This document shows positions 1 to 6,720 of a stretch of DNA of 15,744 bases, piece after piece. Position numbers and translations under genes: made by a program. The notes beneath the pieces were generated by a model. It saw only the letters and a program-made list of their open reading frames with translations. It searched no databases and was not told where the DNA came from. The stretch is taken from the NCBI GenBank assembly GCA_021808185.1, contig JAKBCB010000028.1, positions 1-15,744 on the forward strand. The letters run 5' to 3'. The first letter of the stretch is position 1. Each line of letters begins with the position of its first letter. The stretch comes from Pseudomonadota bacterium (lineage in GTDB: Bacteria; Pseudomonadota; Alphaproteobacteria; Acetobacterales; Acetobacteraceae).

Positions 1-2
1 TG

Positions 3-1160
3 ACCTTCAGCAACGGCGCCACGCTGCATGTGCTGGCCGCGCCGGATGCCGCCAACATCACCTCCTACGCGGCGCCCGCCGAATACGGCGGCCAGGGGGC
101 GACTTATGTGCTCGCGACGGCGGCGGCCGTTGGAACCGGCGGAGGGAGCGGGACGGGCGGTGGCGGTGCGGGCGGCGGCGGGACGATCGTGCCGTGCTTC
201 TGCTCGGGCACCCGCTTGGCGAATGAGGTGGGCCAGGTCGCGGTGGAGCGCGTGCGCGCGGGCGACCGGCTGCGGCTCGCGCGCGGCGGCCTGGCACGGG
301 TGGTGTGGGTCGGCCATCGCGAGATCTCCTGCGACCGCCATCCGCGCCCGCACGATGTCTGGCCGGTGCGCGTGCGCGCCGGCGCGGTGGCGCCCCGCGT
401 GCCGGTCCGCGACCTGCTGCTGTCGCCCGACCATGCCATTGCCGTGGCCGGCGCGCTGATCCCGGTGCGCCACCTGATCAACGGCGCGAGCATCGCGCAG
501 GAGCCCCGCGCCCGCGCGCGCTACCACCACATCGAACTGGAACGCCACGATCTGCTGCTGGCCGAAGGGCTGGCGGCGGAAAGCTACCTCGATACCGGCA
601 ACCGCGCGGCGTTCGCGGGCGGCGGGCCGGCGCTCGATCTGCATCCCGACTTCGCGCGGCGCATCTGGGCGGCGTCGGGGTGCGCGCCGCTGGTCGAGAG
701 GGGCGCCGCGCTGGCGCAGGCGCGCCGGGTGCTGCTGCGCCGGGCGGCGCAACTCGGGCATCGCCGCACCGCCGATCCCGGGCTGCGCCTGCTCGCCGAT
801 GGCCGCGCGCGGCCGCTGGAGACCGACGGCGGCGTCTGGCAGGCGCGGCTGCCCGAGGGCACGCGCGAGGTGCGGCTGTGCTCGCGCGTCTGGGTGCCCG
901 CGCATATGCGCGCGGGCGAGCAGGACACCCGCGCGCTGGGCGTGGCGCTCGGCCGGCTGTGGCTCGACGGGCGCGAGGCCGCGCTGGACAGCCCCGCGCT
1001 GGTGCGCGGCTGGCACGCGCCGGAGCCGGTGGGGCGGTGGACGGACGGGGAGGCGGTGCTGCTGCTGCCCGGGGTGCGCACGCTGTCGTTCGCGCTGGCC
1101 ATGGTCGGCGATTACTGGCGCGGCGTGGAGGGACGGCGGCGCGTCCGCGCGACCGCTTAG
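3..1160 (+). CDS. Hint-domain protein, C-terminal part (5' end outside window)
   Basis: The frame is open from the window edge, so the N-terminus is missing; the GTG at 30 is probably an internal valine. Counting from that GTG (376 residues), about 30 residues of beta-type sequence lead into a low-complexity Gly/Thr/Ser linker (residues 35-51). The Hint core follows, opening with PCFCSGT (Cys56, Cys58) and then VERVRAGDRL, a typical Hint_2 (PF13403) entry. The LLSPDHAIAV block and the HHIELERHDLLLAEGLAAESY block complete the fold. A second conserved region begins near residue 245 (GHRRTADPGLRLLADG) and continues through VRLCSRVWVPAHM and RWTDGEA, an extension I associate with Hint proteins of acetic acid bacteria. 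Family knowledge: Hint folds can perform N-S acyl shift and self-cleavage at the first Cys, but processing in Hint_2 proteins is poorly documented. It may be the end of a secreted or surface protein. The gene converges on the amidohydrolase unit. Confidence 0.85.
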   Translation, partial: TFSNGATLHVLAAPDAANITSYAAPAEYGGQGATYVLATAAAVGTGGGSGTGGGGAGGGGTIVPCFCSGTRLANEVGQVAVERVRAGDRLRLARGGLARVVWVGHREISCDRHPRPHDVWPVRVRAGAVAPRVPVRDLLLSPDHAIAVAGALIPVRHLINGASIAQEPRARARYHHIELERHDLLLAEGLAAESYLDTGNRAAFAGGGPALDLHPDFARRIWAASGCAPLVERGAALAQARRVLLRRAAQLGHRRTADPGLRLLADGRARPLETDGGVWQARLPEGTREVRLCSRVWVPAHMRAGEQDTRALGVALGRLWLDGREAALDSPALVRGWHAPEPVGRWTDGEAVLLLPGVRTLSFALAMVGDYWRGVEGRRRVRATA

Positions 1161-1258
1161 CCGAAGGCGCGTCGGAACCCCGGGCGCCGCGCCTCCGCCA
1201 GCGCCGCCGCGACCCCGATGGCCAGCGGTGACAGCGGAGCCGTTGCGCCATCCGGCAT
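1157..1258 (-). CDS. Possible small ORF (33 aa) coupled to the amidohydrolase
   Basis: An ATG at 1258 lies 7 nt beyond the amidohydrolase stop. The stop itself is part of a TGAGGCGGTG Shine-Dalgarno-like stretch about 5 nt from this ATG, the geometry expected for translational coupling. The frame encodes 33 residues: a short polar start, an alanine-rich hydrophobic segment (PLAIGVAAALAEA), then a basic tail (RRPGFRRAFG) before TAA. Roughly 28 of 33 codons end in G or C, as in neighbouring genes. Its stop overlaps the stop of the convergent Hint gene tail to tail. No family is recognised. In DNA this GC-rich, short open frames arise easily by chance, so the call is tentative. Confidence 0.3.
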   Translation of the reverse strand: MPDGATAPLSPLAIGVAAALAEARRPGFRRAFG

Positions 1259-1265
1259 CACCGCC

Positions 1266-2810
1266 TCAGACCCGCGAGGACGGCGCGTAGAACGGCATTC
1301 GCGCGGGACTGTCGGGCAGATAGCCGCGATAGAATGCCTCGACATGGGGGAACACCTTTTCGCGGAGCACGCGGCTCTGTGTTTCGGCCTCGGTGCGTGG
1401 GCGCGACAGGGTCTCGGCGATCTCGGCCAGCACCTTGTCGCGATCGACCTGGGTGAAGCGCCCGTGCTCGTACACCTTGGCGCCGCCGACGAACACGGCA
1501 TCGACGTGGTCCGTCTTGGCGCGCTGGATCAGCGCGTCCAGCATCGGCACGTCGTCGTCCTGATACGGATAGAAGGCGCGCTTGGCGTTGATGAGGACCG
1601 CGTCCGCGAGCCGCCCCGGCTCCAGCCGGCCGATCTCGGCGCCGAACGCCGTCGTCACCGCGCCGTGTTCCGTGGCCATGCGCAGAACCTGCGGGCAGGT
1701 CGGTACTTCCTCGTCGCGCATCCCCGGGACGCGGTGGACACGCAGCGCCAGCCGCATCTCCTGCAACATGTCGCGGTCGTCGTTGATGCCCGCCTCGTCG
1801 AGACCCATCCCGACCGTGATGCCCTTCGCCGCGAACGCATTGAGCGGCGCGACACCGCTGCGCAGCCGGAAATTGGAGCTGCAATTGTGGCAGATGCAGG
1901 TGCCGGTCGCGGCGACGCGCTCGATGTCCTCCTCGTCCAGCCAGACGCCGTGGCCCAGCGTCAGGCGCGGCCCGAGCAGGCCGAGCTTCTCCAGATGCCG
2001 GACCGCCGAGGTGCCGGTGCGGCGGCGGGCGTATTCCTTCTGGTAGGCGGTTTCCAGCAGGTGCATGTGCATCGGCACGCCCGCCTTCGCCGATGCCTCG
2101 TTGAGCGCGAGCAATCCGTCGTCCGTGCACCAGTGCAGGTTGGCGGGGGCGAGCTGGATGCGGGTGAGCGGTTGGCCCTCGTTGTCCGCGCGCAGCATGT
2201 CGAACAGGCGGAGATAGTCGGCGAAGGGCAGCCGCTGCCGGGCGAGGTGCGGGGCGAGCAGCGCCGCGACATCCGGCGGCAGGCGCTTGAGGAAATCCTC
2301 GTCCGCCTCATAAACAAGCCGGTTCTGTTCGCGCACCGCGAAGCAGTACGAGGCGCGCATGCCGATGGCGCGATAGGCGTTCAGCACCTGGGTGGCCCTG
2401 GCGTGGATGTTTTCCAGTGGACCCGGCATCCAGCCGTGGATGTGCTGCACCGTGGTGATGCCCGAGGCGATCATCTCGAACGCCGAGTAGAGCGTGTCGA
2501 GATACAGATCGATGCCGCGCGCGGACAGGCGGCTCGCGAACCAGAGTTCCAGCGCATAGTCGGGCGAGCCGAGTTGCAGCGGCGTGAGCCCGACATGGTG
2601 ATGGCTGTTGACGAAGCCGGGCAGGATCACGTCGTCGGGCGAGCCTTCCTCCGCCAGGCCAGGGTATTTGCGCCGCATCTCCTCGCGCGGACCCACCTCG
2701 ACGACGAGCCCGTCGCGATGCACGAGCGCCCCGTCGCGCAGGATGGTTGCGGTGTGGCGATCGATAACACCGGTGACAATCCACCCGCCGATCAGCATTC
2801 CTTGTGACAT
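1266..2810 (-). CDS. ATZ/TRZ-type metal-dependent amidohydrolase (deaminase-like)
   Basis: This is a 514-residue cytoplasmic hydrolase of the amidohydrolase superfamily, the branch holding atrazine/triazine hydrolases, SAH/MTA deaminase and guanine or cytosine deaminases. The visible active site is complete: VNSHHHVG supplies the HxH metal ligands (His70, His72); HMHLLET supplies His250 and Glu253 (HxxE); LGHGVW supplies His287; GMGLDEAG supplies Asp338. The N-terminal beta domain (about 1-65) and the C-terminal return strand (LEPGRLADAVLI, about 396-408) fit the family. About 60 residues after that region form a longer helical tail than usual. The start at 2810 is preferred over an in-frame ATG at 2843 because AGAAGG lies 6 nt before it and the domain begins there. 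It follows the GntR gene in the same direction after 70 bp. Likely reaction: hydrolytic deamination or dechlorination-type attack on an N-heterocycle. The substrate is unknown. Confidence 0.9.
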   Translation of the reverse strand: MSQGMLIGGWIVTGVIDRHTATILRDGALVHRDGLVVEVGPREEMRRKYPGLAEEGSPDDVILPGFVNSHHHVGLTPLQLGSPDYALELWFASRLSARGIDLYLDTLYSAFEMIASGITTVQHIHGWMPGPLENIHARATQVLNAYRAIGMRASYCFAVREQNRLVYEADEDFLKRLPPDVAALLAPHLARQRLPFADYLRLFDMLRADNEGQPLTRIQLAPANLHWCTDDGLLALNEASAKAGVPMHMHLLETAYQKEYARRRTGTSAVRHLEKLGLLGPRLTLGHGVWLDEEDIERVAATGTCICHNCSSNFRLRSGVAPLNAFAAKGITVGMGLDEAGINDDRDMLQEMRLALRVHRVPGMRDEEVPTCPQVLRMATEHGAVTTAFGAEIGRLEPGRLADAVLINAKRAFYPYQDDDVPMLDALIQRAKTDHVDAVFVGGAKVYEHGRFTQVDRDKVLAEIAETLSRPRTEAETQSRVLREKVFPHVEAFYRGYLPDSPARMPFYAPSSRV

Positions 2811-2855
2811 GACGCGCCTTCTGTCCTTCGTGAGCGACTGCACCGCCGGGCAGGG

Positions 2856-2864
2856 CTAGCAAGG
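2856..2864 (-). promoter_or_regulatory. CCTTGCTAG element upstream of amidohydrolase
   Basis: On the minus strand the 9-mer CCTTGCTAG sits 45 nt before the amidohydrolase start, in the 70-bp gap after the regulator gene. The identical 9-mer lies 31 nt upstream of dctP at 14153-14161. It contains TGCTAG, which resembles an extended -10 (TGnTA), but no convincing -35 pairs with it here. It may allow the amidohydrolase to be transcribed separately from the regulator. Confidence 0.25.
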
Positions 2865-2880
2865 GACGTACCGGCCGGGA

Positions 2881-3606
2881 TCAGGCCGCCCCGGCGTGGC
2901 GCGCGGCGCTCAGGATTTCGCGCAGCCCCGTGCTCAGCGCCGGCCGTGGCGAGAGGTCCAGTCCGTCCTCCAGCGCTGCCAGATGGGCGTCGATCTCCCG
3001 CGCGGCGGCTTCGAGGTCGCCGCGCCGGATCAGGTCGATGAGCCGCCAGTGTTCGTGAGTCCGGCACCCCGAGGTGTCGGTGCGCTGGTGGGTGCTGATT
3101 GCCAGGATGGTGCGGGAGACCAACTCGCGCAGCATCGTCTCGACCACGGGGTTGCCGGTCAGGCCCGCCATGATGAGGTGGAAATCGCCGGACAGCCGCA
3201 GCGCGGTGGCGGCGTCGCCGGCAAGCCGCGCGCGGTCTTCCGCCTCGGCGCAGGCGATCAGCGGCTGGCAGCCGTCGTCGCGGTGGAACTGGCAGAGGCA
3301 GCGCACGATGCCGCCTTCCAGGATGCGGCGGGCACCGAACAGATGCTTGGCTTCGTCCGCTGCGGGCTGCGCCACGAAGGCGCCGCGATTGGGGATCAGC
3401 GAGACCAGCCCTTCATCGTGCAGGCGGGCCAGCGCCCAGCGGACGGCCCCGCGCCCGCACTCGAAGGCGTCCGCGACCGCGTCCTCGGTGAGCTTGGTGC
3501 CGGGCGGCAGTTTGCGGGTGACGATCGCCTCGCGCGTGCAGCCGTAAACCGCCTGCTTCGCGGCGGCGGCCGGGGCCCTGCGCCGCGGCACTCCCGTTTC
3601 AGACAT
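2881..3606 (-). CDS. GntR-family regulator, FadR/FCD subgroup
   Basis: This 241-residue transcription factor has a winged helix-turn-helix at about residues 15-80; LPPGTKLTEDAVADAF, GAVRWALARLHDEGLV and PNRGAFVA are the classic GntR elements. An all-helical FCD ligand domain follows at about 85-212. Visible FCD residues are FH at 142-143, the GNPVVE segment at 151-156, His186 (EHW) and His208 (AHL), which usually hold a metal. The D/N normally four residues before the first His is Ser139 here (LSGDFH), a variant I believe is seen in other FCD proteins. The start at 3606 has AGAGGAAG 4-5 nt upstream. The gene is divergent from the ABC operon and leads into the amidohydrolase. Two TTGTNNACAA palindromes in the divergent region are its likely sites. 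The effector is probably the imported substrate or a breakdown product; that is inference. Confidence 0.93.
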   Translation of the reverse strand: MSETGVPRRRAPAAAAKQAVYGCTREAIVTRKLPPGTKLTEDAVADAFECGRGAVRWALARLHDEGLVSLIPNRGAFVAQPAADEAKHLFGARRILEGGIVRCLCQFHRDDGCQPLIACAEAEDRARLAGDAATALRLSGDFHLIMAGLTGNPVVETMLRELVSRTILAISTHQRTDTSGCRTHEHWRLIDLIRRGDLEAAAREIDAHLAALEDGLDLSPRPALSTGLREILSAARHAGAA

Positions 3607-3636
3607 GCTGCTTCCTCTGCGTGCAGTTGGCCGGGT

Positions 3637-3669
3637 TTGTTGACAAATCTGGCTGAAGATTGTGCACAA
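3637..3669. promoter_or_regulatory. Twin palindromic operator, likely GntR-regulator sites
   Basis: Two copies of TTGTNNACAA occur in the 252-bp divergent region: TTGTTGACAA at 3637-3646 and the perfect palindrome TTGTGCACAA at 3660-3669. Their centres are 23 bp apart, about two helical turns. With flanking bases both fit WTTGTNNACAAA. FCD-type GntR regulators commonly bind short palindromes of the TNGTNNNACNA type, so this is a plausible site pair for the adjacent regulator. The second copy overlaps the -10 and predicted start of a minus-strand promoter, which would give autorepression. The rest of 3670-3858 is GC-rich, with no clear further signal apart from CCTTGCT at 3782-3788. Confidence 0.5.
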
Positions 3670-3696
3670 AAATACCAGACATTGGCGACGATCCAA
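3669..3696 (-). promoter_or_regulatory. Candidate promoter for the regulator-amidohydrolase unit
   Basis: Read on the minus strand, TTGGAT (3696-3691) lies 16 nt before TATTTT (3674-3669). TGG precedes the hexamer, making an extended -10 of the form TGnTATTTT. The predicted start falls near 3662, inside the palindrome TTGTGCACAA, leaving a leader of about 56 nt to the ATG at 3606. The -35 is weak, with only the TTG matching, so the assignment rests on the extended -10 and the operator overlap. Confidence 0.35.
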
Positions 3697-3858
3697 GGCG
3701 GGCGCGTCTGCTGCCAGAGGGCGGCCGCGCTTGTCCAGGGGGAGCCTGCGCCGCTGGCGTGACGCGGCGGCATGGCATGGCCCTTGCTGATCCGTTTGCC
3801 GATCTACGCCCGACGCCGCCGGCGCGCGCCGGACCCGCAAGACAGGTTGTGCCATTGA

Positions 3859-4776
3859 ATGTCCCCCCTGCTTCTGACCCATGGCGGCGCGCTTTCGAAT
3901 CTGCCGCTGTTTCTGGCGCTCGATGCCGGCCTGTTCGCCGCGCGCGGCCTGATGGTGGAGGCGGCGCCGCTGGAGCGGTTCGGCGCGACCGCCGACCGGC
4001 TGCGCGAGGGGCGGGCGGCGATGGGAACCACCGGGTTCACGCAGGTGCTGGCCGACGCGGACGGCGCCGACCCGCTGGTGGTGGTGGCGGGCAGCGGCCT
4101 GCGCGGCATGGCGCTGGTCGGGCGCGCGGGGGCGGACATCGCCTCGCTCGCCGGTGGGACGGTCGGCGTGTTCGCCGACGACCCGATGCAGGTGCTGCTG
4201 GCCGATGTGCTGGCGTGCCACGGGCTTGAGGGGCAAGTGACGTTCCGCTTCCTCGAATCGCTCCGCGCGGGGGCGGAGGCACTGGCGGCCGGCGAGATCG
4301 CCGCGTTCACCACGGTGGAGCCCTGGATCGGCCGGCTGCGCCATGGGGGTGCCACGGTGCTGGCCGATGGCGCCGATGTGTGGGGCGCGGACTACCCGGA
4401 CACGGTGCTGGTCGCCCGCCGCAGCTTCGTCGAGAGCGACCCCGACACCGTGACGACGATGATCGGCGCGATGCTTGACGCCCAGTGGCACATCGAGCGC
4501 GACCCTGCCGGCGCGCTCGCCACCGTGGCGCACCGCTTCCCCGGATTCTCGGCCGAGGAGCTGCGCGCGGGCCTGCGCGCGCAGCCATCCTGCGTCGATA
4601 TCCGCGGCCTGGAGCCGGTGATCCTCGGCCGCTGGGCCACCGTGCGCCGGCTACAGGGGCGGCCCGCCTCGTCGCCGCCCCCCGGCCTCGTCGATCCGCG
4701 CTGCCTCGTCGCGGCGATGGATCGGGAGTCTCCCGTGACCCGTCCCGCCCTGGAAAGGAAATCCGATGTCCTCTGA
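3859..4776 (+). CDS. NMT1/TauA-type solute-binding protein lacking a signal peptide
   Basis: This 305-residue protein resembles ABC substrate-binding proteins of the NMT1/THI5/TauA class and is a paralogue of the next gene. Matching stretches include VAGSGLRG (76-83) with VAGSGVQG there, and ADGADVWGADYPD (169-181) with SDGTDVYGPMYTD. The fold begins at once (LLLTHGGALSNLPLFLALDAG) with no signal peptide. An in-frame TGA directly abuts the ATG (3856-3858), so no longer N-terminus is possible without an assembly or sequencing error. The Shine-Dalgarno is weak (AGG about 12 nt upstream). The C-terminus carries a proline-rich tail and overlaps the next gene by 11 nt. As read, the protein stays in the cytoplasm, where it might sense or hand over ligand; a decayed periplasmic copy is the alternative. 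It is the first gene of the ABC operon divergent from the GntR gene. Confidence 0.85.
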   Translation: MSPLLLTHGGALSNLPLFLALDAGLFAARGLMVEAAPLERFGATADRLREGRAAMGTTGFTQVLADADGADPLVVVAGSGLRGMALVGRAGADIASLAGGTVGVFADDPMQVLLADVLACHGLEGQVTFRFLESLRAGAEALAAGEIAAFTTVEPWIGRLRHGGATVLADGADVWGADYPDTVLVARRSFVESDPDTVTTMIGAMLDAQWHIERDPAGALATVAHRFPGFSAEELRAGLRAQPSCVDIRGLEPVILGRWATVRRLQGRPASSPPPGLVDPRCLVAAMDRESPVTRPALERKSDVL

Positions 4777-5830
4777 CCTGACTTTCTCCGCGCGGCACCT
4801 TGTGGCCGGCTCCGCCATCGACCGCCGCACCTTGCTGGCACGGGCCGCCTGCCTGGGCGGTGCCGCCATCGGCTCGCGTTTCCTGTGCGCCAATCCGGCC
4901 GAGGCCGCCGGCGTGACGACGCTGAAGGCGACGCATGGCAGCGGGCTGTGCAACTGTCCGTTCTTCCTGGTGAAGGAACGCGATCTCGCGAAAGCCGATG
5001 GCGTGGAGCTGAACTTCGTTACCACGCCGACCAATGCCGACATCGCCGCCCTGTTCGGCGCCGGCGTGGTGGATGTCTCCGTGGTGCCGTACACGAACTT
5101 CATGACGCTGTACGATGCCGGCGCGCCAGTGAAGATCGTCGCGGGCTCCGGCGTGCAGGGCTGCGTGATCGTGGCGCAGGCTGGCATCAACAATGCGCAC
5201 GACCTGCGCGGCAAGACGATCGGCACGTTCCAGGCGGACACGCTGGAGATGTTGCCGCTCGACTATCTCAAGGCGGCCGGCATGAGCTTCGCCGACGTGA
5301 AGGTGCGGTATTTCGACACCTCGCCGGAGCTGGCGCAGGCGTTCATCGGCGGCTCGGTGGACGCGATGTGCCACATCGAACCGTACGCGACCCAGGCGCT
5401 CAACTCCCGCAAGGGCGCGGTGAAGCTGTCCGACGGCACCGATGTGTACGGGCCGATGTACACCGATTGCGTGCTCGCCGTCCGCTCCAAGCTGATCGCC
5501 GAGAACCGTCCCGCCGTGAAGGCGCTCATCAAGGCGATGATGGTGGCACAGCAGCAAGAGGAGGCGGACCGCGCCGCGGCGGTGAAGCAGACCACGCCGA
5601 AATACTTCAAGACCACCGTGGAAGCGGCACTCGACGCCGCGACCAAGCAGCCCGCCATGATCGACCAGCGCCGCAATCAGGGCTTCATCCTCGGGCGGGC
5701 GCAGAACCTGAAAGATCTGCGATATATCAAGAAAATTCCGACCGACGCGATCTTCGACTGGAGCATGTTGAACGAAGTAATCGTCGAAAGCCCGGATCTC
5801 TACACGTCGCTGAAGCTGAAGTCGGCATGA
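4766..5830 (+). CDS. Tat-exported ABC substrate-binding protein (NMT1/TauA type)
   Basis: This 354-residue periplasmic binding protein supplies substrate to the permease/ATPase encoded just downstream. A Tat signal is visible: DRRTLLARA (Arg20-Arg21), a hydrophobic stretch to about residue 40, and a likely cleavage after ANPAEA (about 47). The mature part has the NMT1/TauA layout: ligand-loop start THGSGLCNCPFFLVKE (59-71), NADIAALFGAGVVDVSVVP, VAGSGVQG (125-132), LRGKTIGTFQADT (147-159) and the hinge region ending in HIEPYA. GGAAAGGAAATCCG precedes the ATG at 4766. The stop overlaps the permease start as ATGA. TauA/SsuA/ThiY-type proteins bind sulfonates, pyrimidine precursors, nitriles or aromatic acids, so the family does not fix the ligand. 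The nearby amidohydrolase and amidase favour a nitrogen compound. Confidence 0.92.
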   Translation: MSSDLTFSARHLVAGSAIDRRTLLARAACLGGAAIGSRFLCANPAEAAGVTTLKATHGSGLCNCPFFLVKERDLAKADGVELNFVTTPTNADIAALFGAGVVDVSVVPYTNFMTLYDAGAPVKIVAGSGVQGCVIVAQAGINNAHDLRGKTIGTFQADTLEMLPLDYLKAAGMSFADVKVRYFDTSPELAQAFIGGSVDAMCHIEPYATQALNSRKGAVKLSDGTDVYGPMYTDCVLAVRSKLIAENRPAVKALIKAMMVAQQQEEADRAAAVKQTTPKYFKTTVEAALDAATKQPAMIDQRRNQGFILGRAQNLKDLRYIKKIPTDAIFDWSMLNEVIVESPDLYTSLKLKSA

Positions 5831-6720
5831 AGGCCGTGGCTGCCGGCACCGGGACCACGCCGGCATGGTCCGGGGCGCGCGCGTCGCGCCTCGGCGTGCC
5901 GCCGGGCGTTGTGCGCGCCTTGTGGTGGGTGGCCTCGATCGGCTGCTTCGCCGGCATGTGGGAGGCGGTATGGGCGCTCGGCTGGGCCGATCCGCTGCTG
6001 CTGCCGCCGCCGCATATCTTCCTGCGCAACTTCGCCGATCAGGCACAGTTCTTCGTGCCCAGCGACGTGGTTGGCGAGACCACATCGGCAAGCGCGCTGG
6101 AATCGCTCGGCATGACCGTGGTGGCGAGCAGCCTGCGCGTGATCGCGGGCCTCTCGCTCGGCTTTGTCGGCAGCGTCGCGGTGGGTTTGCTCATTCGCTA
6201 TTTCGGGTTGTTCGGCAATCTCGTGCTGCCGACGATCACGCTGCTGGCGCCGATTTCGCCCATCGCATGGCTGCCGGTGGCGATTTTCGTCTTTGGCATC
6301 GGCAACCCGCCGGCGATCTTCATGGTGTTCATCTCGCTGTTCTTCGTGATGACGCTCTCGACCATCAGCCAGATCGACGCGGTCAGCCGCACATATGTGA
6401 ACGTCGGGCTGATCATGGGCGCGAGCCGGCGACAGCTTTTTCTCCAGGTCATCATTCCCGCCATTTTGCCCTCGCTGTTCATGGTGCTGCGCATGAACCT
6501 GTTCGGCGCCTGGATGGTCGTGCTGGTGGCCGAGGCGACGGGGGTGGGCAGCGGGCTGGGGCAGATCGTCATGCTGGCCCGCAGCACCTTCAACTCCAGC
6601 CTCTCTTTCTTCACCATGACGCTGATCGGCGCCATCGGATTCCTGTTCGACGTGGCGCTGCGGCAGGTGCAGAGCCGGGTGCTGTTCTGGGTGCCCGCGA
6701 GCGGAGTGAACCGGCCGTGA
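5827..6720 (+). CDS. ABC transporter permease (TauC/SsuC type)
   Basis: This 297-residue inner-membrane protein of the BPD_transp_1 family forms the channel of the importer, presumably as a homodimer. After a polar N-terminus comes a first membrane segment (ALWWVASIGCFAGMWEAVWA), then the conserved core helices around LESLGMTVVASSLRVIAGL, GLLIRYFGLFGNLVLPTITL and AIFMVFISLFFVMTLS. The EAA loop that docks on the ATPase reads GLIMGASRRQLFLQVIIPA. The PLLLPPPHIF segment before the core is typical of TauC/SsuC permeases. It starts at the ATG at 5827, overlapping the preceding stop as ATGA, and ends in a GTGA overlap with the ATPase gene. These overlaps suggest one coupled message from 3859 to 8380. 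Confidence 0.95.
   Translation: MKAVAAGTGTTPAWSGARASRLGVPPGVVRALWWVASIGCFAGMWEAVWALGWADPLLLPPPHIFLRNFADQAQFFVPSDVVGETTSASALESLGMTVVASSLRVIAGLSLGFVGSVAVGLLIRYFGLFGNLVLPTITLLAPISPIAWLPVAIFVFGIGNPPAIFMVFISLFFVMTLSTISQIDAVSRTYVNVGLIMGASRRQLFLQVIIPAILPSLFMVLRMNLFGAWMVVLVAEATGVGSGLGQIVMLARSTFNSSLSFFTMTLIGAIGFLFDVALRQVQSRVLFWVPASGVNRP

Noticed and set aside
1..1160. Calling the Hint protein an intein or a Hedgehog-type autoprocessing enzyme
   Set aside because: No extein-type C-terminal HN-C/S/T junction is seen, and the sequence fits Hint_2, whose processing is not established.
1165..1194. Inverted repeat AGGCGCG...CGCGCCT as a bidirectional terminator between the convergent genes
   Set aside because: The loop is 16 nt, there is no T-run on either side, and such 7-bp GC repeats are common by chance here. 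The segment also falls inside the possible small ORF.
2811..2843. Amidohydrolase start at 2843 (11 residues longer)
   Set aside because: The extra residues are basic and non-family-like, while the ATG at 2810 has AGAAGG at ideal spacing.
3640..3668. Perfect TTGACA at 3640-3645 as the -35 of a plus-strand promoter for the ABC operon
   Set aside because: No acceptable -10 lies 15-19 nt downstream (TGTGCA, TGCACA and similar). The hexamer is explained by the TTGTTGACAA palindrome. A plus-strand promoter must exist in the region, but I cannot place it.
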